This document shows positions 32,979 to 40,851 of a stretch of 64,000 bases of DNA, piece by piece. Position numbers and translations under genes: made by a program. The stretch is from positions 1,178,001 to 1,242,000 of the forward strand of contig CAXXPV010000003.1 of assembly GCA_963675935.2 (NCBI GenBank). Reading direction: 5' to 3'. The stretch's first letter is position 1; the number at the start of each line of letters is the position of its first letter. The stretch comes from G963675935 sp963675935. Its GTDB lineage: Bacteria > Planctomycetota > Planctomycetia > Pirellulales > Thermoguttaceae. The notes beneath the pieces are model-generated. The model ran no database searches. It had not been told where the DNA came from and saw nothing but the letters and a program-made list of their open reading frames with translations.

Positions 32979-34019
32979 ATGACAATGTTCGGCTCCCAAA
33001 TTGGTCTGAAACCGCTCGAAGGTCTCTGCCGCCGCGCGAGCGTTTCGTTGGAGGCGGGCATCGACGCGCGAACGGTTTGGTCGCGCGAGGCGACGGGCGC
33101 CGCCGGCCCACTCCACCGTCATCTGACTGACATCAGCGACGCGGTCAACGAGGGCGAATCGCTGACCGACGCGCTGGCCGAAACCGGCGAATTTTTTCCC
33201 GCCGTCTTTCGCGAAATGTGCCAAGTGGGCGAGCAGACCGGGCATCTCGACACCGTCCTGGCCCAACTGGCCGAACATTACCATGCCCAATTGAACATGC
33301 GGCGCATCTTTCTCGGCGCTATCGCGTGGCCGATTATCCAGTTGGTTCTCTCCCTGGTGGTCATCGGGTTTCTGATTTGGATTCTCGGCATGATCGGCGG
33401 CGGAAAGATCGACATCCTCGGTTTCGGGCTGATCGGCAATCGCGGACTGACGATCTATTTGAGCATTGTCGGCGCGGCCGCCGCGGTTTTGTGGCTTGTC
33501 GTCCGGGCCATTCGTCGCGGATTGGTTTGGACGCGACCCATCCAGCGGATAGTGCTTCAATTGCCGGTCATCGGCCCATCGCTGCAAACGATGGCCTTGG
33601 CCCGGCTGGCGTGGTCGATGCACTTGACGATGAACACGGGCATGGACGTGCGGCGGGCGTTGAACCTGAGTTTGCGCAGCACACAAAACGCCCGGTACAT
33701 CGACCAGATTCCGGCGATTGATGCCGAGATCATGGCGAACCAGTCGATTCACGAGGCGTTTGCGCGTGCCGGCGGCTATCCGATCGAGTTTCTCGACACG
33801 TTGACCGTCGGCGAGGAGAGCGGCCGTGTGGTCGAGTCGATGGGTCATCTTGCCGTGCAGTATCAGGATCGCGCCCGCGCGGCGATGGCGGCAATGGCCG
33901 TTGTGGCAGGCTGGCTTGTCTGGGCGTTGGTCGCGGCGTTCATTATTGTGCTGATTTTCCGCATCTTTTCGTTCTACGTGGGCGCGATCAACGATTTGGC
34001 AAAACCTGGGACGCGATGA
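32979..34019 (+). CDS. Type II secretion/type IV pilus inner-membrane protein, GspF family
   Basis: A 346-residue protein with two T2SSF domains: one at about residues 15-130 (FREMCQVGEQTGHLDTVLAQ, YHAQLNMRRIFLGAIAWPII) and one at about 205-330 (RLAWSMHLTMNTGMDVRRAL, YPIEFLDTLTVGEESGRVVE). Membrane segments follow each (LVLSLVVIGFLIWILGMI, IYLSIVGAAAAVLWLVV, MAVVAGWLVWALVAAFIIVL). GspF/PilC proteins sit at the base of the secretion or pilus apparatus. It starts 5 bp after the TlpA-SHD1 gene and is probably co-transcribed with it, yet no gspE, gspG or other apparatus gene is adjacent. An isolated gspF-like gene of this kind is frequent in planctomycetes. Confidence 0.85.
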   Translation: MTMFGSQIGLKPLEGLCRRASVSLEAGIDARTVWSREATGAAGPLHRHLTDISDAVNEGESLTDALAETGEFFPAVFREMCQVGEQTGHLDTVLAQLAEHYHAQLNMRRIFLGAIAWPIIQLVLSLVVIGFLIWILGMIGGGKIDILGFGLIGNRGLTIYLSIVGAAAAVLWLVVRAIRRGLVWTRPIQRIVLQLPVIGPSLQTMALARLAWSMHLTMNTGMDVRRALNLSLRSTQNARYIDQIPAIDAEIMANQSIHEAFARAGGYPIEFLDTLTVGEESGRVVESMGHLAVQYQDRARAAMAAMAVVAGWLVWALVAAFIIVLIFRIFSFYVGAINDLAKPGTR

Positions 34020-34475
34020 GGTTGCGGAAAGGAATGGCTGTTTAGCCCGAACCACCGAATATTACGATGCGGAAGGGTCGCATGCAAAGGCATCGAGCAA
34101 AACATACCGGATTGTTTTCTCGCCAGTAACGGTGCTAAGGACGCACGCCAAAATAAACTGATCAACTCACCATAGGACGGATTCGGAAATCCGTCCTACA
34201 AATATGATCAACTTATTCTGACGCGAGTCCTAACCGAGGCAGAACATTCAGTATGCCATCAAAGCTGGTATCGATATACATTGCTTTTGCTGTTGAGTAT
34301 CTCATTACAGAGCGTGCCACAAGCATCGGGGGTCGTGCAGCACCAGTTTGGCGAGTGCATCAGACATCGTCGGTATACCAAAAGACCGACACGTTCTGAG
34401 CGTCTGCCGTTGTCTCCCTCGCATTGGACATCGCTGCCCTTTCGCCGTGAATCACTGGGGGCTGGGGGTTGTTGT
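34020..34475. other. Intergenic region with a short GGACGGATT palindrome
   Basis: About 450 bases without a supported gene. TAGGACGGATTCGGAAATCC..GTCCTA at 34163-34200 is a hairpin of the family also found twice at 37305-37363. Short open frames at 34250-34530 have no recognisable domain and run into the MITE. Confidence 0.5.
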
Positions 34476-34635
34476 CAGGACAACTGCAAAGTCGCATTTT
34501 TTTGGGGATAGATGGGAAATGTCGTCATTCTGAGCGCAGCGAAGAATCTCGTTGGCCCGCAGGAACTTACGCGATACCACGGAGATTCTTCGCTGCGATC
34601 AGAATGACGGTTTCCTGGACTTTGCAGTTCTACTG
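34476..34635. mobile_element. MITE-like element, family B, complete
   Basis: 160 bp with ends CAGGACAACTGCAAAGTC and GACTTTGCAGTTCTACTG. The interior is nearly identical to the copy at 10758 (GGGGATAGATGGGAAATG, palindrome with GAACTTACGCGATACCACGG loop, GGTTTCCTG). It lies just upstream of the cobalamin riboswitch. Confidence 0.82.
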
Positions 34636-34680
34636 GGGTTGTTGTCCAAGGGCTTGACACGGCTTCATGGCGTTGCTTAT

Positions 34681-34860
34681 GCTTAAGAGGTTCTCGTGTC
34701 GCGTCCCCCAAGGCCGCAACATTGGGAACTGGGAAGCTGGTGTGAATCCAGCACGGCCCCGCCACTGTGATCGGCGACGAAAGCCGCAAGATTGGCCACT
34801 GCCCCTCGGGGGTGGGAAGGCCGCGGCAAGTAGAATGACCCGAAAGTCAGGACACCAAAA
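34681..34860 (+). promoter_or_regulatory. Cobalamin riboswitch controlling the B12 operon
   Basis: The conserved cobalamin-riboswitch core is easy to read: GGGAAGCTGGTGTGAATCCA, GCACGGCCCCGCCACTGTGA, then AAGCCGC, a CCACTG near 34800, GGGAAGGCCGCGGC, AAGTAGAATGACCCGAAAGT and CAGGACACC. The B12-box and the paired regions are all present in the expected order. A downstream hairpin and intrinsic terminator lie before the first gene, so adenosylcobalamin or another cobalamin probably causes early termination. The 12-kb gene set downstream is for cobalamin synthesis and uptake, as expected. Confidence 0.95.
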
Positions 34861-34941
34861 GGTTCCCTGGTTGATGCCCAAATTTTGGCCTCAACAGGGT
34901 ATGCCTTCGTGGGAAGGTCCTGGCTGTCGTTGCGCGCCCTA

Positions 34942-34973
34942 GGCCCCTCTTCGTCGAAGGTCGGGCTTTTTTT
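34942..34973 (+). terminator. Riboswitch-linked intrinsic terminator (attenuator)
   Basis: GGCCC and GGGC enclose the inner stem CTTCG-T-CGAAG and are followed by seven T residues (34967-34973). It lies 80 bp after the riboswitch core and only 15 bp before the first start codon. Upstream, CCCTGGTTGA and TCAACAGGG (34865-34899) can pair and may be part of the switching structure. Confidence 0.8.
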
Positions 34974-34987
34974 GTTGCACGACGGCC

Positions 34988-35683
34988 ATGACGCAGGAAT
35001 CCGAAAACAATCCGAGAAAAGCTCCCAAAGGGGACAGTCCCATTTTCGTCGAACGAAAATCGGGACAGTCCCCTGCCAAACGCCTGCTCTTGGTCCGACA
35101 TGCCCAAGTTGCCGCCGGCCGTGCCGGCCAGTTGATCGGCGCGACCGATCTGCCGCTCGACCCTTCGGGCGAAGTCCAGGCGCGGGCTCTGGCCGGTCGT
35201 CTCGTGAGGTGGGCCCCGCGGGTGTGCTTCGGTAGTCCGATGCAACGGTGCCGGCAAACGGCCGCGGCTGCCGTCTCCGATTTGCCGCTGCATATCGACG
35301 CCGACCTCCGTGAAATCGATTTCGGGCGGTGGGAGACGCGGACCTTCGCCGAGGCGGCCGCCGACGACCCGTCGCTGGTCGATCGTTGGGCGACGTTGAG
35401 CCCCGATTTCGCCTTTCCCGGCGGCGAGAGCGTGGGCGATTTTTTGCGCCGCGTTCATGCCGTGGCCGATCGCTTGGCCCGCGTCGAGGCCGAAACCGTG
35501 CTTGCCGTCACGCACGGCGGGGTCATCCGCGCGATGATCTGCCACCTTCTCGGGCTCGATCCACAGAAATACGTCGTGTTCGATGTGCCGTATGCCGCGG
35601 TGGTTGTCATCAATCTGTTCGATGGGAAAGGCGTGCTCGCCGCGCTCGAACGTCCCGAACCGGCGGAGGCCGATCATGGCTGA
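34988..35683 (+). CDS. cobC: Histidine phosphatase, alpha-ribazole phosphatase-like
   Basis: A 231-residue histidine-phosphatase-superfamily protein. LLLVRHAQ carries the phospho-accepting His with Ala in place of the usual Gly. ARALAGRLVRWAPRVCFGSP, REIDFGRWE and AVTHGGVIRAMI complete the site. In B12 operons this enzyme dephosphorylates alpha-ribazole phosphate or adenosylcobalamin phosphate. It is the first gene after the riboswitch and overlaps cobU by 8 nt. The N-terminal 32 residues are not conserved in the family: part of them (PKGDSPIFVERKSGQSP) is encoded by a perfect palindromic repeat at 35029-35074. The start is uncertain because the terminator is so close. Confidence 0.85.
   Translation: MTQESENNPRKAPKGDSPIFVERKSGQSPAKRLLLVRHAQVAAGRAGQLIGATDLPLDPSGEVQARALAGRLVRWAPRVCFGSPMQRCRQTAAAAVSDLPLHIDADLREIDFGRWETRTFAEAAADDPSLVDRWATLSPDFAFPGGESVGDFLRRVHAVADRLARVEAETVLAVTHGGVIRAMICHLLGLDPQKYVVFDVPYAAVVVINLFDGKGVLAALERPEPAEADHG
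35029..35074. repeat. Perfect palindrome AGGGGACAGTCCCATTTTCG inside cobC
   Basis: AGGGGACAGTCCCATTTTCG pairs with CGAAAATCGGGACAGTCCCCT across TCGAA. The 46-bp palindrome lies in the first codons of cobC and is translated. A hairpin here in the mRNA could reduce ribosome loading. Confidence 0.8.
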
Positions 35684-36227
35684 AATCACGCTGGTCACTG
35701 GCGGTTGTCGCAGCGGCAAGAGCGCCTACGCGCAGCAATTGGCCGAATCGCTGCCGCCCGCAAGGCTCTACGTGGCCACCTGTCCGGTGACGGACGACGA
35801 AATGGAGCGACGCATCGAACTGCATCGCCAGGCGCGTCGCGGACGTGGCTGGGAAACAATCGAGGAGCAACTCGACCTGTCCGGCGTCTTCCGCAGCCAC
35901 GCGGAACACAACGTGCTGCTGGTCGATTGCGTGACGCTCTGGATCAACAACCTGATGTACGACGCCGAGCGACGGTCGCGTCCGATCACGGAAGACGACA
36001 TCGCCGAGCGATGCGGCCCGATGCTTGACGCCGCTCGGGCATGTCGCGGGAGCGTGATTATCGTCACGAACGAGGTCGGCTGGGGCATCGTGCCGGAAAA
36101 TGCGCAGGCGAGGCGCTATCGCGACTTGGTTGGGCGTGCCAACCAGATCATCGCCGCCCGGGCCGACGCGGTGACGCTGGTCTGCTGCGGAATCCCCATC
36201 CATTTGAAAGCGAAGGAATTGTCATGA
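35676..36227 (+). CDS. cobU: Adenosylcobinamide kinase / adenosylcobinamide-phosphate guanylyltransferase
   Basis: A 183-residue protein, normal for CobU. The P-loop is VTGGCRSGKS at residues 7-16. Further motifs are VATCPVTDDEMERRIELHR, RGRGWETIEE, LLVDCVTLWINNLM and TNEVGWGIVPENAQARRYRD. It phosphorylates adenosylcobinamide and transfers GMP to give GDP-cobinamide, the activated intermediate for nucleotide-loop assembly, and so serves corrinoid salvage as well as synthesis. Its ATG lies inside the end of cobC (overlap ATGGCTGA), and its stop overlaps the cobT start (ATGA), so the three are translationally coupled. Confidence 0.96.
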   Translation: MAEITLVTGGCRSGKSAYAQQLAESLPPARLYVATCPVTDDEMERRIELHRQARRGRGWETIEEQLDLSGVFRSHAEHNVLLVDCVTLWINNLMYDAERRSRPITEDDIAERCGPMLDAARACRGSVIIVTNEVGWGIVPENAQARRYRDLVGRANQIIAARADAVTLVCCGIPIHLKAKELS

Positions 36228-37285
36228 GTTTATTGGAAGCCACGCTGACGCGGATTATTCCTCAAGATGCCTCGCGCCGCGCCGAAGCGAAGCAGCGGCT
36301 GGATCAACTCATCATGCCGCATTGGGCGCTGGGGCGGCTGATGGATCTGGCCGTTGATCTGGCGGGCATGACGCGCTCGATGAGCCCGCCGGTCGCGCGA
36401 AAGACGATTGTCACGATGGCCGGCGATCACGGCGTGGCCGCCGAGGGCGTCAGCAAGTATCCCCAGGAAGTCACGCCTCAAATGGTGCTTGGGTTCGTCA
36501 GCGGAATGGCCGGCATCAGCGCCCTGTCGCGATTGGTCGGGGCCCGGGTCATTGTCGTCGATATGGGCGTCGCCTCCGACCTTAGCGCTTTGGCCAAGGC
36601 CGGCAAGATCGTGGACAAAAAAATCGCCCTCGGCACGGCCAACATCGCCACCGGACCGGCGATGACCCGTGAGCAGGCCGTGCGATCGATCGAGGCGGGC
36701 ATCGAGGTCGTCAATCAATGGGCCGAAAGCACCGACGTGTTCGGCACCGGCGACATGGGCATCGCCAACACCACGCCTTCGACGGCCGTCGTCGCCGCAT
36801 TGACCGGACGCCCGGTGGCCGAAGTGACCGGCCGCGGCACCGGCATCGACGACGGCCAAATGGCCAAAAAAATCGCTGTTGTGGAAAAGGCATTGGCCTT
36901 GAATCGGCCCGATGCGAACGACGCCCTGGACGTGCTGGCCAAGGTGGGCGGGTTCGAGATCGGCGGCATTGCCGGGGTGGTGCTCGGCGCCGCGGCTCGG
37001 CAAAAACCGGTCGTCGTCGATGGGTTCATCTCCACGGCCGGCGCGCTTTTGGCCCATGGGCTTTGTCCGGCGGCGGGCCAGTACATCATCGCGGCCCATC
37101 GCAGCGTGGAACAAGGACATCGGGCGATGCACTCGCTTCTGGGAAAGGAGCCGCTTCTGGATTTGGGACTCCGGTTGGGCGAGGGTACCGGGGCGGCGCT
37201 GGCGATGAATCTGGTCGAAGCGGCCCAGAGAATCTTGACCGAAGTGGCGACGTACGACGAGGCCCACGTTTCCAAGGCCCCGTAA
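36224..37285 (+). CDS. cobT: Nicotinate-nucleotide:dimethylbenzimidazole phosphoribosyltransferase
   Basis: A 353-residue CobT. Typical motifs are VTMAGDHGVAAEGVSKYPQE, VDMGVASDL, GTGDMGIANTTPSTAVVAAL, GRGTGIDD, GGFEIGGIAGVVLGAA and the C-terminal LGEGTGAALAMNLVEAA; the catalytic Glu lies in the LGEGTGA motif. It makes alpha-ribazole phosphate from the lower-ligand base and nicotinate mononucleotide. It overlaps cobU by 4 nt. No bluB or bza genes are in view, so the source of the lower base is unknown. Two palindromic repeats lie between it and cobS. Confidence 0.97.
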   Translation: MSLLEATLTRIIPQDASRRAEAKQRLDQLIMPHWALGRLMDLAVDLAGMTRSMSPPVARKTIVTMAGDHGVAAEGVSKYPQEVTPQMVLGFVSGMAGISALSRLVGARVIVVDMGVASDLSALAKAGKIVDKKIALGTANIATGPAMTREQAVRSIEAGIEVVNQWAESTDVFGTGDMGIANTTPSTAVVAALTGRPVAEVTGRGTGIDDGQMAKKIAVVEKALALNRPDANDALDVLAKVGGFEIGGIAGVVLGAAARQKPVVVDGFISTAGALLAHGLCPAAGQYIIAAHRSVEQGHRAMHSLLGKEPLLDLGLRLGEGTGAALAMNLVEAAQRILTEVATYDEAHVSKAP

Positions 37286-37304
37286 GAAAGACTTGCGAAG
37301 TATT

Positions 37305-37363
37305 TGTAGGACGGATTAGAAAATCCGTCCTACAACTGGACGGATTAGAAGATCCGTCCTACA
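37305..37363. repeat. Two tandem GGACGGATTAGAAAATCCGTCC hairpins (imperfect)
   Basis: GTAGGACGGATTAGAAAATC..CGTCCTAC is followed at once by GGACGGATTAGAAGATCC..GTCCTAC. A related hairpin lies at 34163. They separate cobT and cobS without a T-run, inside an otherwise tight operon, so readthrough is likely. Confidence 0.75.
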
Positions 37364-37382
37364 TGTGAACTGACGTGGATTC

Positions 37383-38129
37383 ATGAGATCACTGTTTGCC
37401 GCCATACGATTTCTGACGATTCTGCCGATCCCTGGAACCTGGGGCACGTCCGAGGACGAGCTTGCCCGCTGCGTCCCGTGGTTCCCGGTGATTGGATTGT
37501 TGTTGGGCGCGGTGGCGGCCGCGCTGGCCTGGGGTCTGTCGTGCGCGGCGCCGCCGATGGTCGCCGCCGCCGTGCTTGTCGTCGTTTTGTTGGGCTTCTC
37601 CGGCTGCCTGCACATGGACGGACTGGCCGATACGGCCGACGGCCTTTTGAGTTCCCGCCCGCGCGAGCGAATCCTGGAAATCATGAAAGACAGCCACACC
37701 GGCGCGATGGGCGTAATCGCCATTGCGTGTGTGCTTCTGTTGAAGTTCGCGTCGCTGGCGTCGCTGCCGGCCTACGTGCTTTGGCCGGCCGCGCTGTTGA
37801 TGCCGCTGGCGGGACGATGTGCGATCGTGGTCCATCGCGCGCTTTTGCCCTACGCCCGGCCCAACGGGTTGGGAACCGTTTTCTATCGCCGGCCCGCGCG
37901 ATTGGCCGCCGTCTGGGCCGCCGGCGTTTTGGCGGCGGCGGCCTGGGGTGTTTTGGGGGCCGACGGCTTGATCGTCTGGGTGGCGTGCATGGCCGTGACG
38001 TTGGCCGTTTCGGCCTATGTCCATCGCAAGATCGGCGGCGCCACCGGCGACACGTTCGGCGCCGTTTGCGAGTTGATCGAAGTCGTGCCGGCGCTGGCGC
38101 TGGCCATCATGAACAGTCAAACAACATAG
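37383..38129 (+). CDS. cobS: Adenosylcobinamide-GDP ribazoletransferase (cobalamin synthase)
   Basis: A 248-residue polytopic membrane protein. LFAAIRFLTILPIPG at the N-terminus, GCLHMDGLADTADGLLSSR with the acidic metal-binding residues, REREILEIMKDSHTGAMGVI-type sequence (ERILEIMKDSHTGAMGVIA) and GGATGDTFGAVCELIE are diagnostic for CobS. It joins alpha-ribazole (or its phosphate) to adenosylcobinamide-GDP in the membrane, forming cobalamin (phosphate). Five or six hydrophobic segments are visible. It is followed by a family A repeat at 38175 before the fused cobD-cobQ gene. Confidence 0.96.
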   Translation: MRSLFAAIRFLTILPIPGTWGTSEDELARCVPWFPVIGLLLGAVAAALAWGLSCAAPPMVAAAVLVVVLLGFSGCLHMDGLADTADGLLSSRPRERILEIMKDSHTGAMGVIAIACVLLLKFASLASLPAYVLWPAALLMPLAGRCAIVVHRALLPYARPNGLGTVFYRRPARLAAVWAAGVLAAAAWGVLGADGLIVWVACMAVTLAVSAYVHRKIGGATGDTFGAVCELIEVVPALALAIMNSQTT

Positions 38130-38174
38130 CCGAGTTGTTTTCACCAGTCGAGAAAAAATGACGATAGCGTGTCC

Positions 38175-38253
38175 GTTTAGCCGGCGAGCTTGCTCGCCGC
38201 GAAAGAGCGATGAGTTCCGCGAAAAACGCGGCGAGCAAGCTCGCCGGCTAAAC
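38175..38253. repeat. REP-like palindromic element, family A, within the B12 operon
   Basis: GTTTAGCCGGCGAGCTTGC and the complement ending CGGCTAAAC, with loop GAAAGAGCGATGAGTTCC. It lies between cobS and the cobD-cobQ gene, 24 bp before the latter's start, and could modulate relative expression of the distal genes. Confidence 0.88.
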
Positions 38254-38277
38254 GACGATCGCAGCAAGAGGTAATCG

Positions 38278-40851
38278 GTGGCAATGCAACACGGCGGAAA
38301 CTTGCGCGAATTGGCCCTGCGGGCCGGCCGGAATCAGGACGACATCCTCGATTTCAGCGCCAGCATCAATCCGCTGGGCCCGCCTGAATCGCTGCGCGCC
38401 GTCCTGGCTCGAAACATCGACCGGCTCGTGCATTATCCCGATCCCCATTGCACCGAGCTTGTCGAGTGTCTCGCGCGGCAATATCACGCGACGCCGGATC
38501 GGATCGTCGTCGGTTGCGGCTCGACGGAGATTTTTTACGCCTTGGCGCGGGCCGTGTCGTTCGCTCGATCCGTCATTCCCGTGCCGTCGTACATCGACTA
38601 CGCCGCGGCAGTGCAAGCGGCCGGCCGCGAAGTCTGTATCGTTAAGCTGGACGAAGACGCCGACTTCGCCGTCAACTGGGACCAGTTGGAACGGCAGTTG
38701 CGCGGCGATGAAATCGTGCTGCTGGGCCAGCCGAACAATCCCACGGGCCGAACATTCGACGCCGACGCATTCCGTGCGCTGGCCGCCCGGCGCCCGGCCA
38801 CGACGTTCGTGGTCGATGAGGCGTTCGCCGACTTCATCGACGGCTATCCATCGCTGGCCGAAGGCCATACGGCAAACGTGATTGTCGTCCGGTCGCTGAC
38901 GAAGTTCTACGCGATTCCCGGCCTTCGCGTGGGCTTTGCCGTGGCCGATCCGGCAGTTGCGGAGCGGATTCGGGAGCGGATTTTGCCGTGGTCGGTGAGC
39001 GTCTTGGCGCAGGAGGCCGCCATGTCGCTGCTTTCCGACGATGAGTACGCTCGACGGAGCATCGCCCTGGTCGCCCGGCAGCGAGACCGGCTGGCCGCCG
39101 AGCTTGCGAAGCTGCCGGGCTTGGAAGTTTTGCCCAGCGAGACGAATTTTCTCTTGGTCCGAATTCATGGCGGTTGCATCATGGCCCCGGAGTTGGCCGA
39201 ACGTCTACTTCGCGAGGGCATCGCCATCCGCACGTTCACCGACGAGCAGCATCTCGACTCGCGATATTTTCGGGTAGCGGTCCGCATGGAGGATGAGAAC
39301 CGGCGGCTGTGCGAAGCCTTGGCCGCCGCGTTGGGAGTGTCGAGCCGGCCGCTGCCGAAGCGGCGGCGCGCGGCGGCGATCATGATTCAAGGAACCAGTT
39401 CCAACGCCGGCAAGAGCGTGTTGACCGCCGCGCTGTGCCGAATTCTCTTGCAAGACGGAGTGCGTGTGGCGCCGTTCAAGGCGCAAAACATGTCGCTCAA
39501 TTCGTACATCGCCCGGGACGGCGGCGAGATGGGCCGTGCCCAAGTGGTGCAGGCGCAGGCGTGCCGCCTCGACCCCGACGTGCGCATGAATCCGATTCTG
39601 CTCAAGCCCTGCTCCGACACCGGCTGCCAAGTCATCGTGCGCGGCAAGTCGGTCGGCAATATGTCGGTCGGCGAGTACGTGCGTTACAAGCCCCAGGCGT
39701 TTGCCGAGGCGAAGGAATGCTACGATTCACTGGCAGCCGAGTTCGACGCGGTTGTTTTGGAAGGCGCCGGCTCGCCGGCCGAGGTGAATCTCAAAAGCCA
39801 CGACATCGTCAACATGCAAATGGCCGAGTACGCGGACGCCCCGGCGCTGGTGGTTGGCGACATCGACCGCGGCGGCGTTTTTGCCTCGTTCGTCGGCACC
39901 CTCGAAGTGCTCGCTCCTTGGGAACGCAAGCGAATCGCCGGCTGGATCGTCAATCGATTCCGCGGCGACGCAAGCCTGCTGGGTTCCGCGTTGGACTACA
40001 CGCTTGGGCACACCGGCCGGCCCGTGTTGGGCGTGGTGCCGTATCTCGCGGAACTCGGCCTGCCTCAGGAAGACTCGGTCGAGTTCAAGAGCGGCGCACT
40101 CGACCAGCCCACCGGCAACGACGCGGCCGTGGAAATCGCCGTGATCGATCTGCCGCACATTTCCAACTTCACCGATTTCGACGCCTTCCGCGCCGAACCC
40201 GACGTTCGGCTGCGGATCATTCGTGGGCCGTCCGATCTGAATAGCCCCGACGCCGTGATGATTCCCGGCAGCAAGAACACGCTGGGCGATTTGGACTATC
40301 TCCGCCGCAGCGGGTTGGCCCAACGGATCGCCGCGTTGGCCCAAGACGGCAAGACGGAAATTGTCGGCATCTGCGGCGGGCTGCAAATGCTCGGCCGCGA
40401 AATCTCCGACCCGTTGGAAGTCGAATCGTCGGCCGCGGCTTCTCGCGGGCTGGAGTTGCTCGATGTCAGCACCATCATGGCCGCCGAAAAAACGCTCGGC
40501 CGCGCCTCGGCCTTGCACGCCGTCTCCGGGCTGCAAGTCACGGGCTACGAAATCCATCACGGCTCGACAACCCATGCCGGCTGCGAGCCGACGTTGACTC
40601 GCACCGACGGTCGGGTCGTGGGCGTCGCCAGTCGTGGCCGGCGCGTCTGGGGCACCTATCTGCATGGCGTGTTCGACGCCGACGAGTTCCGCCGCTGGTT
40701 CATCGATCGCCTGCGCGTGCGGCGCGGCCTGCCGCCGCTCGAAACGCCGATCGGCCGTTATGACATCGAGCCGGCCCTCGATCGCTTGGCCGAGGCAGTC
40801 CGCGCAAGCGTGCGGATCGACGAAATCTATCGAATCATGGGGTTGCGATGA
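38278..40851 (+). CDS. Fused threonine-phosphate decarboxylase (CobD) and cobyric acid synthase (CobQ)
   Basis: An 857-residue two-enzyme protein. Residues 1-358 are a class I PLP aminotransferase fold of CobD type: LDFSASINPLGPP, LLGQPNNPTGRTFD, FVVDEAFADF and VVRSLTKFYAIPGLRVG with the PLP Lys209. Residues 367-857 are CobQ: the P-loop IQGTSSNAGKSVL starts near 370, then FKAQNMSLNSYI, DIVNMQMAEYADAP, VGDIDRGGVFASFVGTL, IPGSKNT and the amidotransferase Cys699 (GICGGLQMLG) and His796 (YLHGVFD). CobD makes (R)-1-amino-2-propanol phosphate; CobQ amidates adenosylcobyric acid side chains. The start is GTG at 38278 (AAGAGGT 6 nt upstream) or ATG 6 nt later. It overlaps cbiB by 4 nt. Confidence 0.93.
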   Translation: MAMQHGGNLRELALRAGRNQDDILDFSASINPLGPPESLRAVLARNIDRLVHYPDPHCTELVECLARQYHATPDRIVVGCGSTEIFYALARAVSFARSVIPVPSYIDYAAAVQAAGREVCIVKLDEDADFAVNWDQLERQLRGDEIVLLGQPNNPTGRTFDADAFRALAARRPATTFVVDEAFADFIDGYPSLAEGHTANVIVVRSLTKFYAIPGLRVGFAVADPAVAERIRERILPWSVSVLAQEAAMSLLSDDEYARRSIALVARQRDRLAAELAKLPGLEVLPSETNFLLVRIHGGCIMAPELAERLLREGIAIRTFTDEQHLDSRYFRVAVRMEDENRRLCEALAAALGVSSRPLPKRRRAAAIMIQGTSSNAGKSVLTAALCRILLQDGVRVAPFKAQNMSLNSYIARDGGEMGRAQVVQAQACRLDPDVRMNPILLKPCSDTGCQVIVRGKSVGNMSVGEYVRYKPQAFAEAKECYDSLAAEFDAVVLEGAGSPAEVNLKSHDIVNMQMAEYADAPALVVGDIDRGGVFASFVGTLEVLAPWERKRIAGWIVNRFRGDASLLGSALDYTLGHTGRPVLGVVPYLAELGLPQEDSVEFKSGALDQPTGNDAAVEIAVIDLPHISNFTDFDAFRAEPDVRLRIIRGPSDLNSPDAVMIPGSKNTLGDLDYLRRSGLAQRIAALAQDGKTEIVGICGGLQMLGREISDPLEVESSAAASRGLELLDVSTIMAAEKTLGRASALHAVSGLQVTGYEIHHGSTTHAGCEPTLTRTDGRVVGVASRGRRVWGTYLHGVFDADEFRRWFIDRLRVRRGLPPLETPIGRYDIEPALDRLAEAVRASVRIDEIYRIMGLR

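Noticed and set aside
34250..34530. Short plus-strand frames before the riboswitch
   Set aside because: No domain, no start signals, and two of them run into the MITE at 34476.
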